From the NCBI RefSeq assembly GCF_001274535.1, contig NZ_CP012410.1:1089126-1153125 (forward strand): a DNA stretch of 64,000 nucleotides. The letters run 5' to 3'. The notes beneath the pieces were generated by a model. It saw nothing but the letters and a program-made list of their open reading frames with translations, was not told where the DNA came from and made no database searches. This DNA comes from Leptotrichia sp. oral taxon 212 (GTDB taxonomy: Bacteria > Fusobacteriota > Fusobacteriia > Fusobacteriales > Leptotrichiaceae). The position numbers were made by a program, and so were the translations under genes. Positions 9,787 through 19,245 of the stretch are shown one piece after another. The stretch's first letter is position 1, and each line of letters begins with the position of its first letter.

Positions 9787-11158
9787 GGAATACAGAACAG
9801 TCAGTGAAATAGTAGGTCCTTTGATGGTTGTTGAAGGTGTTGAAGGTGTAAAATACGAAGAACTTGTAGAAATAGAAATTCAGACAGGAGAACTTAGACG
9901 TGGAAGGGTTCTGGAAGTTAACGGAGATAAAGCAATGGTTCAGCTGTTTGAAAGTTCTGCAGGAATAAACTTGAAAAATTCAAAAGTAAGATTTTTAGGA
10001 AAACCTTTATCGTTAGGGGTTTCTGAAGATATGATAGGAAGAATATTTGATGGATTGGGAAGACCAAAAGATAACGGACCAAAAATAATACCTGAACAAA
10101 GTTTGGATATAAACGGAGTGGCGATAAACCCTGTTGCAAGGGATTATCCTTCAGAATTTATTCAAACTGGAGTATCAGCAATTGATGGACTTAATACACT
10201 TGTTAGAGGACAGAAACTGCCTATATTCTCAGGATCAGGACTTCCTCACGCTGAACTTGCGGCTCAGATAGCAAGACAGGCAAGAGTATTAAACTCAGAA
10301 TCAAAATTTGCGGTAGTGTTTGGAGCAATAGGGATAACATTTGAGGAAGCACAGTTCTTTATTGATGACTTTACAAAGACAGGTGCGATTGACAGGGCAG
10401 TATTATTTATGAACCTTGCTGATGACCCTGCAATAGAAAGAATAGCTACACCGAGAATGGCTCTTACATGTGCTGAATATTTGGCATTTGAAAAGGGAAT
10501 GCACGTACTGGTTATACTTACAGACCTTACTAACTACTGTGAAGCTCTTCGTGAAGTGTCAGCGGCGAGAAAAGAAGTTCCTGGAAGACGTGGATACCCA
10601 GGATATCTGTATACCGACTTGTCTACAATTTATGAAAGAGCAGGAAGAATAAAAGGTAGGGAAGGATCTATAACTCAGATTCCTATACTTACAATGCCTG
10701 AAGATGATAAGACACACCCAATTCCTGACTTGACAGGATATATAACAGAAGGGCAGATTATACTTTCAAGGGATTTGTATAAACAGAATCTGATGCCTCC
10801 TATAGATGTGCTGCCTTCACTTTCGAGATTGAAGGATAAAGGTATAGGAAAAGGTAAAACAAGAGAAGACCATGCGGATACAATGAACCAGCTGTTTGCA
10901 GCCTATGCTACAGGAAAAGAAGCAAAAGAACTGGCAGTAATATTGGGAGAATCAGCATTGTCTGATACAGACAAGGCTTTCGTAAAATTTACTACAGCTT
11001 TTGAAGATCAGTATGTGGCACAGGGATTTGAAAAGAACAGAGGTATTGAGGAAACATTGAAACTAGGATGGGAATTGCTAAAAATATTGCCAAGAACAGA
11101 GTTGAAAAGAATAAGGGATGAATATCTGGAAAAATATTTACCTGCAGGAGATGAATAG
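9779..11158 (+). CDS. ntpB: V-type ATP synthase regulatory subunit B (NtpB)
   Basis: The 459-residue non-catalytic subunit alternates with A in the V1 hexamer. It shows the B-subunit signatures [21 protein letters not shown] (a P-loop-equivalent without the Lys) and [18 protein letters not shown]. The length is standard. It starts inside the last codons of ntpA after AAAGGAGG and ends 2 nt before ntpD. Confidence 0.97.
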   Translation: MLKEYRTVSEIVGPLMVVEGVEGVKYEELVEIEIQTGELRRGRVLEVNGDKAMVQLFESSAGINLKNSKVRFLGKPLSLGVSEDMIGRIFDGLGRPKDNGPKIIPEQSLDINGVAINPVARDYPSEFIQTGVSAIDGLNTLVRGQKLPIFSGSGLPHAELAAQIARQARVLNSESKFAVVFGAIGITFEEAQFFIDDFTKTGAIDRAVLFMNLADDPAIERIATPRMALTCAEYLAFEKGMHVLVILTDLTNYCEALREVSAARKEVPGRRGYPGYLYTDLSTIYERAGRIKGREGSITQIPILTMPEDDKTHPIPDLTGYITEGQIILSRDLYKQNLMPPIDVLPSLSRLKDKGIGKGKTREDHADTMNQLFAAYATGKEAKELAVILGESALSDTDKAFVKFTTAFEDQYVAQGFEKNRGIEETLKLGWELLKILPRTELKRIRDEYLEKYLPAGDE

Positions 11159-11160
11159 TT

Positions 11161-11805
11161 ATGGCGAAGTTGAATGTAAATCCTACCCGTATGGAGCTTT
11201 CAAAACTTAAAATAAGACTTAAGACAGCAGTAAGAGGGCATAAATTACTAAAAGATAAACAGGATGAATTAATGCGTCAGTTTATTGATATGATAAAGAA
11301 AAATAAGAAATTACGTGAAAAAGTTGAAGAAATGTTACAGAATTCCTTCAAGGATTTCCTTTTATCAAGAGGAGTAATGTCTGATGAAATGCTTGAAAGC
11401 GCCATTGCATATCCTAAAGAAAAAATAGGAGTGGAAGTTAAAAAGAAGAATATAATGAGCGTTAATGTGCCTCAAATGACTTTTGTCAGGGAAAATGAGG
11501 GAAATCAGGGAATGATATATCCTTACGGATATGCACAGACATCTGCAGATCTGGATGATGCAATTGATGGACTGAACAGTGTCATGGATAATCTGCTTGA
11601 ACTGGCTGAAGTGGAAAAAGCCTGTCAGCTTATGGCAGATGAAGTCGAAAAGACAAGACGGCGTGTAAATGCATTGGAATACATGACAATACCACAGCTT
11701 AAGGAAACAATTAGATTTATTCAGATGAAACTTGATGAAAATGAACGTGGAAGCATAACAAGACTTATGAAGGTTAAGGACATGATGTCCAAAAAGGAAG
11801 CATAA
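11161..11805 (+). CDS. ntpD: V-type ATP synthase subunit D (NtpD)
   Basis: The 214-residue central-shaft subunit is recognised by the N-terminal [16 protein letters not shown] motif and the C-terminal [14 protein letters not shown] motif, flanked by long antiparallel coiled-coil helices. It rotates inside the A3B3 head and binds NtpG. It is the last gene of the operon. The E. hirae extra genes ntpH and ntpJ are absent here. Confidence 0.96.
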   Translation: MAKLNVNPTRMELSKLKIRLKTAVRGHKLLKDKQDELMRQFIDMIKKNKKLREKVEEMLQNSFKDFLLSRGVMSDEMLESAIAYPKEKIGVEVKKKNIMSVNVPQMTFVRENEGNQGMIYPYGYAQTSADLDDAIDGLNSVMDNLLELAEVEKACQLMADEVEKTRRRVNALEYMTIPQLKETIRFIQMKLDENERGSITRLMKVKDMMSKKEA

Positions 11806-11820
11806 AAAATATATGAAAAG

Positions 11821-11923
11821 TCATGGAACTTTCTTAAAAATAATAGTTTGTAATATATTGTTATAAAAGTAAATTTTCTGATATATTATAGGACATTATT
11901 TTGAGAAGTTTCATGATTTTTTT
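11821..11923 (+). terminator. Possible terminator of the V-ATPase operon
   Basis: TCATGGAACTTTCT (11821-11834) can pair imperfectly with AGAAGTTTCATGA (11903-11916), which is followed by seven T. The loop is about 70 nt, so the structure is weaker than the other terminators here. Confidence 0.4.
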
Positions 11924-11998
11924 GTTTTAATGATTATTAAATAATATATACTTGAAAATTAAAATAAAATAAGTTATAATGAAAAGGGAAGGGATAAA

Positions 11999-12253
11999 AT
12001 GCCAGTTATAGCGAGGTTTTATGGTATAGTTATTAAAATGTATTTTAGGGAAAGTGAACATAATCCACCACATTTTCATTGTATTTACGGAGAATATGTC
12101 GGAGTAATCAGAATTGATACATTTGAAATGATAGAAGGAGATCTGCCAAATAAAGCATTGAACTTAGTGAAAGAATGGGGAGAAAAATATAGAACTGAAT
12201 TGATTAAAATGTGGGATACTCAACAATTCCTTGAATTGCCATCATTGATATAA
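11999..12253 (+). CDS. DUF4160 domain protein
   Basis: The 84-residue protein contains the hallmark of DUF4160: an N-terminal GIVIKMYFRES followed by EHNPPHFHCIYGE. The His-rich HNPPHFH segment suggests a metal or active site, but no biochemical function is established to my knowledge. It is followed after 14 nt by a DUF2442 gene, a pairing seen often in bacteria and proposed to act as a two-gene module. It lies in an accessory patch after the V-ATPase operon. Confidence 0.85.
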   Translation: MPVIARFYGIVIKMYFRESEHNPPHFHCIYGEYVGVIRIDTFEMIEGDLPNKALNLVKEWGEKYRTELIKMWDTQQFLELPSLI

Positions 12254-12267
12254 GGGAGGAAATTCTT

Positions 12268-12516
12268 ATGTTTTATAAAATAAAAAATGTTAATCTTTTA
12301 TCTGAATATACTTTGCTTATAGAATTTCAAAATAATGTAAAAAAAATATACGACGTAAAACCATTGATTGAGAAATATTCTTCTTTTAAGGATTTAATAA
12401 ATATAAAGGGACTATTCAAGCAGGTTAAAATAGATAAAGGTGGGTATGGTATAAGTTGGAATGATAATATAGATTTATCATGTAATACTCTCTGGAATGA
12501 AGGAAGATTAATTTAA
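12268..12516 (+). CDS. DUF2442 domain protein
   Basis: The 82-residue protein matches DUF2442: a short N-terminal beta region (LLIEFQNNVKKIYDVKPLI), a central FKDL segment, and the C-terminal GYGISWNDNIDLSCNTLW. It starts with ATG 12268 after AAGGGAGGAAATTC, 14 nt behind the DUF4160 gene, so the two are probably co-translated. Its function is unknown; a toxin-antitoxin role is only a hypothesis. Confidence 0.85.
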   Translation: MFYKIKNVNLLSEYTLLIEFQNNVKKIYDVKPLIEKYSSFKDLINIKGLFKQVKIDKGGYGISWNDNIDLSCNTLWNEGRLI

Positions 12517-12533
12517 AATATTGAGATTTGATA

Positions 12534-12570
12534 TAAAAGTATGCTTTAATAAAAACAAGGCATACTTTTA
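12534..12570. terminator. Bidirectional terminator between convergent genes
   Basis: TAAAAGTATGCTTT (12534-12547) pairs with AAGGCATACTTTTA (12557-12570) with one G-U and a 9-nt loop. Flanking A and T runs let it serve the DUF2442 gene and the convergent small gene at 12610-12843. Confidence 0.75.
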
Positions 12571-12609
12571 TTATAGAGTCTTTTTTATATAAAATTATGT
12601 CTTATAAAT

Positions 12610-12843
12610 TTATTCTTCATTAAAATTTAATGGCTCTCCATTAATTGCTTTTATTTCTTTCAATTCTTCTGAAGAAAGATTTTCCAAAAAAATACAATAT
12701 TCATTTGGATATCCACCAACAAACTCCATTTTGGGCATTTTAATTTGATTTGAATTTTTGATCCATAAACATAATTTGTTATTGCCCCAAAATCTTGTTA
12801 ATGTTAAAATTTGACCTTTATATATAACATCTATATTTTTCAA
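12610..12843 (-). CDS. Small hypothetical protein
   Basis: I do not recognise this acidic protein of about 77 residues. It has a beta-rich N-terminal half (LTLTRFWGNNKLCLWI) and a C-terminal helix (LSSEELKEI). The start is read as TTG 12843 because AGGTGA lies 5 nt upstream; a GTG at 12852 is the alternative. A consensus -10 TATAAT lies upstream on this strand at 12885-12880. It is transcribed against the DUF2442 gene. Confidence 0.5.
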   Translation of the reverse strand: MKNIDVIYKGQILTLTRFWGNNKLCLWIKNSNQIKMPKMEFVGGYPNEYCIFLENLSSEELKEIKAINGEPLNFNEE

Positions 12844-12959
12844 TATAATCACCTATAAATTTAAAGTTTAATGATTTATATTATATCACAAAAATCTTTT
12901 ATCAAAAAGATGGAGTTGAAATTAAAAAGTATAAAATTTGAGCTTTTAACTCAAAAATA

Positions 12960-12987
12960 TTGCTTTTTGATAAAAAAGATGTATAAT
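12960..12987 (+). promoter_or_regulatory. Promoter of the AAA ATPase gene
   Basis: TTGCTT (12960-12965), a 16-bp spacer and TATAAT (12982-12987) precede the gene at 13021. The intergenic region also has an inverted repeat, CTTTTATCAAAAAG (about 12896-12909) against CTTTTTGATAAAA (about 12963-12975), lying between the two divergent starts. Confidence 0.55.
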
Positions 12988-13020
12988 GAAATAAATTGAT
13001 TTTAGAAAGGAGAAAGAAGA

Positions 13021-14283
13021 ATGTTATTACAATATTATTTCTCAAATTACAGGTCATTTGAAGGTGAAGGAATTTTAGATATGAGGGCAAGTGGGAGCAA
13101 TGAGTTATCTTCACATATAAGAAATAGCCTTAATGAAAAAGTTTTACCTGTGACAGCTATTTATGGTGCAAATGCAAGTGGAAAATCTTCTGTATTTGAA
13201 GCTTTTCAATTTATGGCCTTCTGCGTCTTAGAATCTTTATCTTTTTCAGATGATAATAAAAAAAATTCATATAAATTGAAAGTGGATTCTTTCAAATTTA
13301 GTGACAGTAGAGATAAACCAAGTGAATTTGAAATTAATTATATAGATAAAAAAGGTAAAAAAGAATTGTATTATAACTATGGATTTAAAATTGATAATTC
13401 AGGTATTCTGGAAGAATATTTAGCTTCAAATACAAAAACAGGAGTAAAAAGAAATGAGGAATATACTTATATTTTTAGAAGAGAAAGAAATCAGAAACTT
13501 TATTTAGATTCTTCAATAGAAAAGTTCAGAGAGAATTTAGAGATTTCTTTAAAAGATAAAACACTTCTGGTTTCATTAGGTGCAAAATTAAATATCAATG
13601 AATTTATTAGGGTAAGAACATGGTTTATTAATGCAGAAGTAATCAATTTCAGTAACTCATTATATGGTGTATTTTTAGAAAATACATTACCTAATAATAT
13701 AATCGAAAGTGAAGAAGTTAGAAAAAATTTAGTTAGTTTCATAAATTCTTTTGATGATTCTATTATTGATATAGAGGTAGAAAAAATTTCTGCTATTGAT
13801 GAAAGTGATAGTGATAACTACAGAGTATTTACTGTACATAAATCTGATAAAGAAACTTCTATTGCAAGAATATCAATGAATGAAGAATCATCAGGAACTA
13901 AAAAAATGTTTTCACTATATCAAACTTTATTAGATGTTTTAGAAAAAGGAACAGTACTTTTTGCTGATGAGTTAGATATTAAATTACATCCTTTACTTAT
14001 GAGAAATATACTGTTGACATTTACAGATAAAGAAAAAAATCCTAATAATGCTCAGTTAATATTTACAACACATAATACTATCTATATGGATATGAATTTA
14101 TTGCGTAGAGATGAAATATGGTTTGTTGAAAAAGATAATGGAGTATCAAAACTATATTCTTTAGATGATATTACAAATGAAAAAGGTAAGAAAGTAAGAA
14201 AAGATTCTAATTATGAAAAACATTATTTATTAGGAAACTATGGAGCTATTCCTAACTTAAAGAACTTATTAGGGAGGGAATAA
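13021..14283 (+). CDS. AAA15-family ATPase (RloA-like, SMC/OLD-type)
   Basis: The 420-residue protein is an ABC/SMC-fold ATPase of the AAA_15/AAA_21 type. It has an N-terminal FSNYRSF strand, Walker A GANASGKS at residues 49-56, a signature-like NEESSGTKKMFSL, Walker B VLFADELDIKLHP (about 310-323) and the sensor FTTHNT. Such ATPases usually form two-gene modules with an RloB, nuclease or TOPRIM partner near restriction loci. The next gene is indeed RloB-like but broken. A role in phage defence is inferred from the family. Confidence 0.85.
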   Translation: MLLQYYFSNYRSFEGEGILDMRASGSNELSSHIRNSLNEKVLPVTAIYGANASGKSSVFEAFQFMAFCVLESLSFSDDNKKNSYKLKVDSFKFSDSRDKPSEFEINYIDKKGKKELYYNYGFKIDNSGILEEYLASNTKTGVKRNEEYTYIFRRERNQKLYLDSSIEKFRENLEISLKDKTLLVSLGAKLNINEFIRVRTWFINAEVINFSNSLYGVFLENTLPNNIIESEEVRKNLVSFINSFDDSIIDIEVEKISAIDESDSDNYRVFTVHKSDKETSIARISMNEESSGTKKMFSLYQTLLDVLEKGTVLFADELDIKLHPLLMRNILLTFTDKEKNPNNAQLIFTTHNTIYMDMNLLRRDEIWFVEKDNGVSKLYSLDDITNEKGKKVRKDSNYEKHYLLGNYGAIPNLKNLLGRE

Positions 14284-14285
14284 TA

Positions 14286-14602
14286 TTGAAAAAAATTAAT
14301 AAATTAACTCAAAAACGTAGTGAAAGAAAAAAGTACTTTTAAAATCAGGTGCGTATTTAATTGTTACTGATGCAGAAAAAACTGAAAAATATTACTTTGA
14401 AGGAATAAAAAATCGCATTCCAGACAGTTTAAAAAATGATTTACAAATAAAAATATACTCTAATAAAGCTTTGTCAAAAATTATTGATTTTGCTGCTGAA
14501 CAAAGAAATAAAGATGAAAGATTTAGAGATATATGGCTTGTATTTGATAGAGATGAAGTTAAAAATTTTGATAAGCTGATAGAAGAGGCAAAAGAAAAGT
14601 AA
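14286..14602 (+). pseudogene. RloB-like partner gene, frameshifted and truncated
   Basis: Translation from TTG 14286 (ribosome binding site AGGGAGGGA inside the upstream gene) gives a basic N-terminus and stops after 18 codons. Adding one A to the A6 run at 14327-14332 restores a frame with the RloB-type segment LIVTDAEKTEKYYFEG and VFDRDEV. That frame then ends at 14602 after about 105 residues, roughly half the usual RloB length. I read it as a decayed partner of the AAA ATPase. The family call rests on motif resemblance only. Confidence 0.65.
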
Positions 14603-14681
14603 TAGATAAAAATACAAAAATAATGTAAAATTGAATGTGTCAAATAAAGTGATTATTATATAATTACATGAGGAGGAAAAT

Positions 14682-15221
14682 ATGAAAAGAAAAATTGATG
14701 TCCTGGAAAATTCAGGTAAAATTATGAAGGCATTATCAAAGGGGATACTTCTTACAGTAAAGGGAGATGAAAAGGTAAATAGCATGGTTATAAGCTGGGG
14801 AGCTTTGGCAATAGAATGGAATAAGCCAATTTTTGTAACTTATGTAAGGGAAAATAGATACACAAAACCAATTTTAGATAAAACAATGGAATTTACAGTA
14901 AATATTCCTTTGGAAAAAATGGATCCTAAAATATTTTCAGTGTGTGGAATGAAAAGTGGGAGAAATATTGATAAAGTAAAGGAAGCAGGAATGACATTGG
15001 TGGAGCCTGAAGCTGTTTCTGTACCAGCTATAAAGGAACTGCCAATTACATTGGAATGTAAGGTTCTGTATAAGAAAACGCAGGAACTGAAGGATTTACC
15101 TGAAGAAATAGTGAATAGAAACTATCCTCAGGATATAGACGGATTTGCAGTTGGTGCAAATAGGGATCCGCATACTGCATATTATGGGGAAATAGTGGCA
15201 GCTTATATAATTGAAGAGTAA
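14682..15221 (+). CDS. Flavin reductase-like domain protein
   Basis: The 179-residue protein matches the flavin-reductase-like (flavoredoxin) split-barrel family: the N-terminal GILLTVKGDEKVNSMVISWGAL, FVTYVRENRYT and FTVNIP segments are typical FMN-binding strands. These proteins bind FMN and act in electron transfer or as NAD(P)H:flavin reductases; the substrate is not evident. It is preceded by TATAAT at 14659-14664 and GAGGAGGAAAAT. Confidence 0.85.
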   Translation: MKRKIDVLENSGKIMKALSKGILLTVKGDEKVNSMVISWGALAIEWNKPIFVTYVRENRYTKPILDKTMEFTVNIPLEKMDPKIFSVCGMKSGRNIDKVKEAGMTLVEPEAVSVPAIKELPITLECKVLYKKTQELKDLPEEIVNRNYPQDIDGFAVGANRDPHTAYYGEIVAAYIIEE

Positions 15222-15347
15222 AATGTGATATAATAAAAGAACTGAAAATAATTATAAATATTCATATGATAAATTTGAATCTGAAAATAGTACAATAGAA
15301 AAGAATATGGATTTATATTATAAATAAAAATTATGGAGGACAAATAA

Positions 15348-16163
15348 ATGGTAAAATTACTTGCAATTGATATGGATGGGACACTTTTAAGTGACAAAAA
15401 ACATATTGCAGAAGAACAGAAAAGGGCAATTAAGGAAGCGATAAATGCTGGAGTTCATGTTGTTCTATGTACAGGGAGACCTCTGATAGGCGTTCTTCCT
15501 TTTTATGAAGAACTGGCACTGGAAGATAGAAAAGGATATGCAATTGTAAATAATGGTTGTGCTATCCATAATACAGAAGACTGGAGCATTGTAGATTGTG
15601 AAATGCTACCAAAGGAAGAACTGGAATATTTGTACAGTTTCTCAGAGGAATTTGAAGAAGTAAACTTTACGTTATTTGATGATAACAATTATTTATGTAT
15701 AGGAAAACCGAATAAGTACACAGAAAAGGATGGAGCATTTGTATTTACCAAAGTAAAAGAAGTTTCAATGGAAGAAATTTTAAATGGAGAATACAAAATT
15801 TATAAGACAATGTATGTGGGTGAACCTTCGAAAATAGATGAAATTCAGGAAAAATACGGAGAAAAGTTATGTGAGAAGTATAACGGAATAAGAAGTCAGG
15901 TTAGCATATACGAAACAATGCCTTACAATGCTGATAAAAGTTCAGCAGTAAAGAGACTGGCAGAAAGGCTGGGAATTGACAGGGAAGAAGTAATGGCAAT
16001 GGGTGATGGAAATAACGATGTGGAAATGCTCAAATATGCAGGAGTAAGTGTGGCTATGGGAAATTCCACTGAAGATGCACTAAAGGCTGCAAAGTTTGTT
16101 ACAGATACTAATGAAAACGACGGAGTGGCTAAAGCCATTGATAAATATATACTTGGAAAATAA
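15348..16163 (+). CDS. Cof/YidA-type HAD phosphatase
   Basis: The 271-residue protein is a HAD hydrolase with a type IIB (Cof) cap. It has the catalytic DMDGTLL motif with Asp8 and Asp10, the Thr of motif II in LCTGRP, a motif III Lys near ADKSSAVK and motif IV GDGNNDVEML. Family members dephosphorylate sugar phosphates and related metabolites in the cytoplasm. The length is usual for YidA-like enzymes. ATG 15348 follows TGGAGGACAAATA. Confidence 0.92.
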   Translation: MVKLLAIDMDGTLLSDKKHIAEEQKRAIKEAINAGVHVVLCTGRPLIGVLPFYEELALEDRKGYAIVNNGCAIHNTEDWSIVDCEMLPKEELEYLYSFSEEFEEVNFTLFDDNNYLCIGKPNKYTEKDGAFVFTKVKEVSMEEILNGEYKIYKTMYVGEPSKIDEIQEKYGEKLCEKYNGIRSQVSIYETMPYNADKSSAVKRLAERLGIDREEVMAMGDGNNDVEMLKYAGVSVAMGNSTEDALKAAKFVTDTNENDGVAKAIDKYILGK

Positions 16164-16171
16164 ATTTAATA

Positions 16172-16252
16172 AGTATTTCTATAATTTACTTAATAGAAAT
16201 ACTGAAAATACTGGAATATTGTTAAAAATTGTCAGAAATGGCAATTTTTTTT
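16172..16252 (+). terminator. Two hairpins, the second a rho-independent terminator
   Basis: A perfect 11-bp stem AGTATTTCTAT/ATAGAAATACT spans 16172-16203 without a T-run. It is followed by AAAAATTGTCA-GAAA-TGGCAATTTTT (about 16225-16250), an 11-bp stem with one G-U, a GAAA tetraloop and a T9 run. The second closes the HAD gene ahead of the copY promoter. Confidence 0.8.
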
Positions 16253-16262
16253 TGAAATATAC

Positions 16263-16313
16263 TTGACAAAAATCGATTACTGTTGTAAACTATTTATATA
16301 AATTACAATTGTA
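16263..16313 (+). promoter_or_regulatory. copYA promoter with two CopY boxes
   Basis: TTGACA (16263-16268), 17 bp and TAAACT (16286-16291) form a good promoter. A consensus cop box TACAATTGTA lies at 16304-16313 and a near match TACTGTTGTA at 16278-16287, overlapping the -10. CopY repressors are known to bind TACAnnTGTA. Copper-responsive repression is inferred. Confidence 0.82.
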
Positions 16314-16383
16314 AACGATTTATAGAAGAAAATTTTTTAAATTTAATATTCTATAAGATAGAAAAATCAGAATAGGAGGGAAT

Positions 16384-16860
16384 ATGGAGGAAAACAGTAA
16401 CTGTCACATAACAGGGGCAGAATGGGAAATAATGAGAGTTGTATGGGCTAATGAGGAAGTCACGAGTAAATTTGTTTCTGAAGTTTTGGGAGAAAAGATG
16501 AACTGGAAGCATGCAACTGTGAAAACGTTGTTAAATAGGCTTTTAGAAAAAGAAGTTCTCAAAAAAAAGGAGAAAGGAAACAAATATATTTATTATACAG
16601 AGTATAATGAGCAGGAAATTGCAAAACAGTATGTTATGGAAACCTTTAACAGAATATGCAGGACAAAGGTTGGAAATATGATAACGGAACTTATAGAAAA
16701 TAATGTACTCAGTTTTAAGGATCTTGAAAATATAAGCAAGGCAGTAGAAGAAAAAAGGAAGACAGCTGTGGAAAAAATTCCATGTGACTGTCTGCCGGGA
16801 CAATGCAACTGTCCTGAACACCAGCATGAAAAGAAAAAGCGGGTATGCTGTTCAGAATAA
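16384..16860 (+). CDS. copY: Copper-responsive repressor CopY
   Basis: The 158-residue BlaI/MecI-type winged-helix repressor has its DNA-binding domain at about residues 8-75 (GAEWEIMRVVW; HATVKTLLNRL). The C-terminal motif CDCLPGQCNC (Cys134, 136, 141, 143) is exactly CxCx4CxC, the Cu+/Zn2+ switch site of E. hirae CopY. A further Cys pair lies near the C-terminus. It is followed after 42 nt by copA and preceded by cop boxes, so the pair is autoregulated by copper. Confidence 0.95.
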   Translation: MEENSNCHITGAEWEIMRVVWANEEVTSKFVSEVLGEKMNWKHATVKTLLNRLLEKEVLKKKEKGNKYIYYTEYNEQEIAKQYVMETFNRICRTKVGNMITELIENNVLSFKDLENISKAVEEKRKTAVEKIPCDCLPGQCNCPEHQHEKKKRVCCSE

Positions 16861-16902
16861 TAAATATTATAAATTAAGAAGACAAATAATGGAGGCGGAA
16901 AA

Positions 16903-19134
16903 ATGAAAAACAGTACTTTTAATGTAACAGGTATGAGCTGTGCATCCTGTGCCAGAACAGTGGAAAATGCACTTAATAAGAATGAAGATATAAAGGCAAG
17001 TGTAAATATTGCCACTGAAAAAATTAATATTGAATATGATGAAAATAAGTATAATTTTGAAAAAATAAAGAAAATAGTTGAAAATTCTGGATATGGTTTA
17101 GTTGAAACACTGAGTGAAGAAGAAAAAATGCAGATGTATGAAGATAAGATAAAAAGTCTTAGAAATAAACTTATTCTGGCTGCGGTATTTGCCATTCCAT
17201 TAATGTATATTTCAATGGGCCATATGATGGGAATACATCTGCCGGATATTGTAAATCCTAAGAAAAATGCGGCTATTTATTCGATAGTGCAACTATTACT
17301 TACAATACCTGTAGTTTATGCAGGAAAGGATTTTTTTATTCATGGATTTAAAAATCTTGTAAGAAAATCTCCAACTATGGATTCACTGATTGCGATGGGG
17401 GCTTCAGCAGCAATTATTTACAGCCTGTATGCCATATATATGACAATAACTGTAGATCCGGAATATCATATGAATCTGTATTTTGAGTCTGCCGGGACTA
17501 TTATAACATTGATTCTGCTTGGAAAACTTCTGGAAGCAAGAACAAAAGGGCAGACTTCTTCAGCAATAAAAAAACTTATAGGATTACAGCCAAAAAAGGC
17601 TAAAATCATTGAAAATGGTGTAGAAAAGGAAGTTCTGATAGAAAATATAAAAGTAGGGGATATAATTGTAGTAAAACCTGGTGAAAAAATAGCTGTGGAT
17701 GGAAAAATTGTAAATGGAAATACTTCAGTGGATGAGTCAATGATAACCGGAGAAAGCATTCCTGTAAGTAAAAATATCGGTGACAAGGTTATCGGGGGAA
17801 GTATAAATAAAAATGGAAGCATACAGTTTGAAGCAACAGAAATAGGGAAAGATACTGTACTTTCACAAATAATAAAATTAGTGGAGGAAGCACAGGGTTC
17901 AAAAGCTCCAATTTCAAGAATGGCAGATATTGTGGCAGGATATTTTGTACCAATTGTTATAATGATTGCCACTATTACAGGAATAGTATGGTTTATAAGC
18001 GGTTCAGGACTGACAGCCGCACTTACCTTTTTCATATCTGTTCTTGTAATAGCGTGTCCATGTGCATTAGGACTTGCAACTCCTACATCAATAATGGTAG
18101 GTACAGGAAAAGGTGCTGAAAATGGAATACTTATAAAAAGTGGTGAAGCACTTGAAACTGCCCATAAGATAAAAACAGTTGTACTGGATAAGACGGGGAC
18201 AATAACAAAAGGAAAGCCTGTACTTACAGATTTGAAGGTGTATAATAGCTTTAATGAAAATGAAATTTTACAGCTGGCTGCAAGTGCTGAAAATAATTCT
18301 GAACATCCTCTGGCTGAAGCGATTGTAAATGGTGCAAAAGAGAAAAATGTTGAATTTAAGCAATATGACAAATTCAGGGCAATGCCTGGATATGGAATAA
18401 GAGCTACGATTGATGAAAAGGAAATCCAGATAGGAAACCGCAAACTGATGGCATCAAGAAAAATCAGTACAGAAGCTGCTGAAAAAGATTATGAAATATT
18501 GTCAAATGAAGGAAAAACTCCTATGTTCATATCTGTGAATAACGAACTTGCAGGATTGATAGCTGTAGCAGATGTGGTTAAGGAAACAAGTAAAGAAGCG
18601 GTAGAAAAAATGCATAAGCTTGGCCTGAAGGTAATAATGCTGACAGGAGACAATGAAAAGACTGCAAAATATATAGCAAAGGAAGTAGGAATAGACAGGG
18701 TAATAGCTGAAATACTCCCATTCCAGAAATCAGAAGAAGTGAAAAAACTTCAGGAAGCAGGAGAATTTGTAGCCATGGTCGGTGACGGAATAAATGATTC
18801 ACCGGCATTGGCTCAGGCAAATGTGGGAATTGCAATAGGAAGTGGAACAGATGTGGCAATAGAATCTGCTGATATAGTTCTTATAAGAAACGATCTTAAT
18901 GATGTGGCAGGAGCAATAGCATTAAGTAAAGCAACAATTACCAACATTAAGGAAAATTTATTCTGGGCATTTTTCTATAATGTAATAGGAATACCTTTTG
19001 CAGCTGGAATATTTTATGCATTTTTCAATGGACCTAAACTTGACCCTATGATTGCAGCATTTGCAATGTCATTAAGCTCAGTATCAGTACTTATGAATGC
19101 GTTAAGATTGAAATTTTTTAAAGTGAAGGATTAG
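16903..19134 (+). CDS. copA: Cu+-exporting P1B-type ATPase CopA
   Basis: The 743-residue membrane pump exports Cu+ at the expense of ATP. One N-terminal HMA domain carries GMSCASC (Cys13, Cys16). The membrane motif CPC is at 385-387, the phosphorylated Asp is Asp429 in DKTGT, the HP motif lies in SEHPLAEAI, and GDGINDSPALA forms the hinge. It has eight membrane spans as expected for P1B-1. No separate copZ chaperone gene is present nearby. Confidence 0.96.
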   Translation: MKNSTFNVTGMSCASCARTVENALNKNEDIKASVNIATEKINIEYDENKYNFEKIKKIVENSGYGLVETLSEEEKMQMYEDKIKSLRNKLILAAVFAIPLMYISMGHMMGIHLPDIVNPKKNAAIYSIVQLLLTIPVVYAGKDFFIHGFKNLVRKSPTMDSLIAMGASAAIIYSLYAIYMTITVDPEYHMNLYFESAGTIITLILLGKLLEARTKGQTSSAIKKLIGLQPKKAKIIENGVEKEVLIENIKVGDIIVVKPGEKIAVDGKIVNGNTSVDESMITGESIPVSKNIGDKVIGGSINKNGSIQFEATEIGKDTVLSQIIKLVEEAQGSKAPISRMADIVAGYFVPIVIMIATITGIVWFISGSGLTAALTFFISVLVIACPCALGLATPTSIMVGTGKGAENGILIKSGEALETAHKIKTVVLDKTGTITKGKPVLTDLKVYNSFNENEILQLAASAENNSEHPLAEAIVNGAKEKNVEFKQYDKFRAMPGYGIRATIDEKEIQIGNRKLMASRKISTEAAEKDYEILSNEGKTPMFISVNNELAGLIAVADVVKETSKEAVEKMHKLGLKVIMLTGDNEKTAKYIAKEVGIDRVIAEILPFQKSEEVKKLQEAGEFVAMVGDGINDSPALAQANVGIAIGSGTDVAIESADIVLIRNDLNDVAGAIALSKATITNIKENLFWAFFYNVIGIPFAAGIFYAFFNGPKLDPMIAAFAMSLSSVSVLMNALRLKFFKVKD

Positions 19135-19245
19135 GAAAATAGCACATAAAAGCTTTTATTTTTTAAAAAATTGTGGTAAAATTGAAAAATGGAAATTTAT
19201 AAAAGAAAATTTTCAAATTTATTATTATTTTAGGAGGAAATTCAG

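Noticed and set aside
17466-18443. 325-codon open frame on the minus strand inside copA
   Set aside because: It is antisense to the conserved ATPase core, has no ribosome binding site or family match, and arises from the codon bias of copA.
19146-19159. Palindrome ATAAAAGCTTTTAT after copA as a terminator
   Set aside because: There is no loop and the stem is A/T-rich; pairing would be too weak to support a call.
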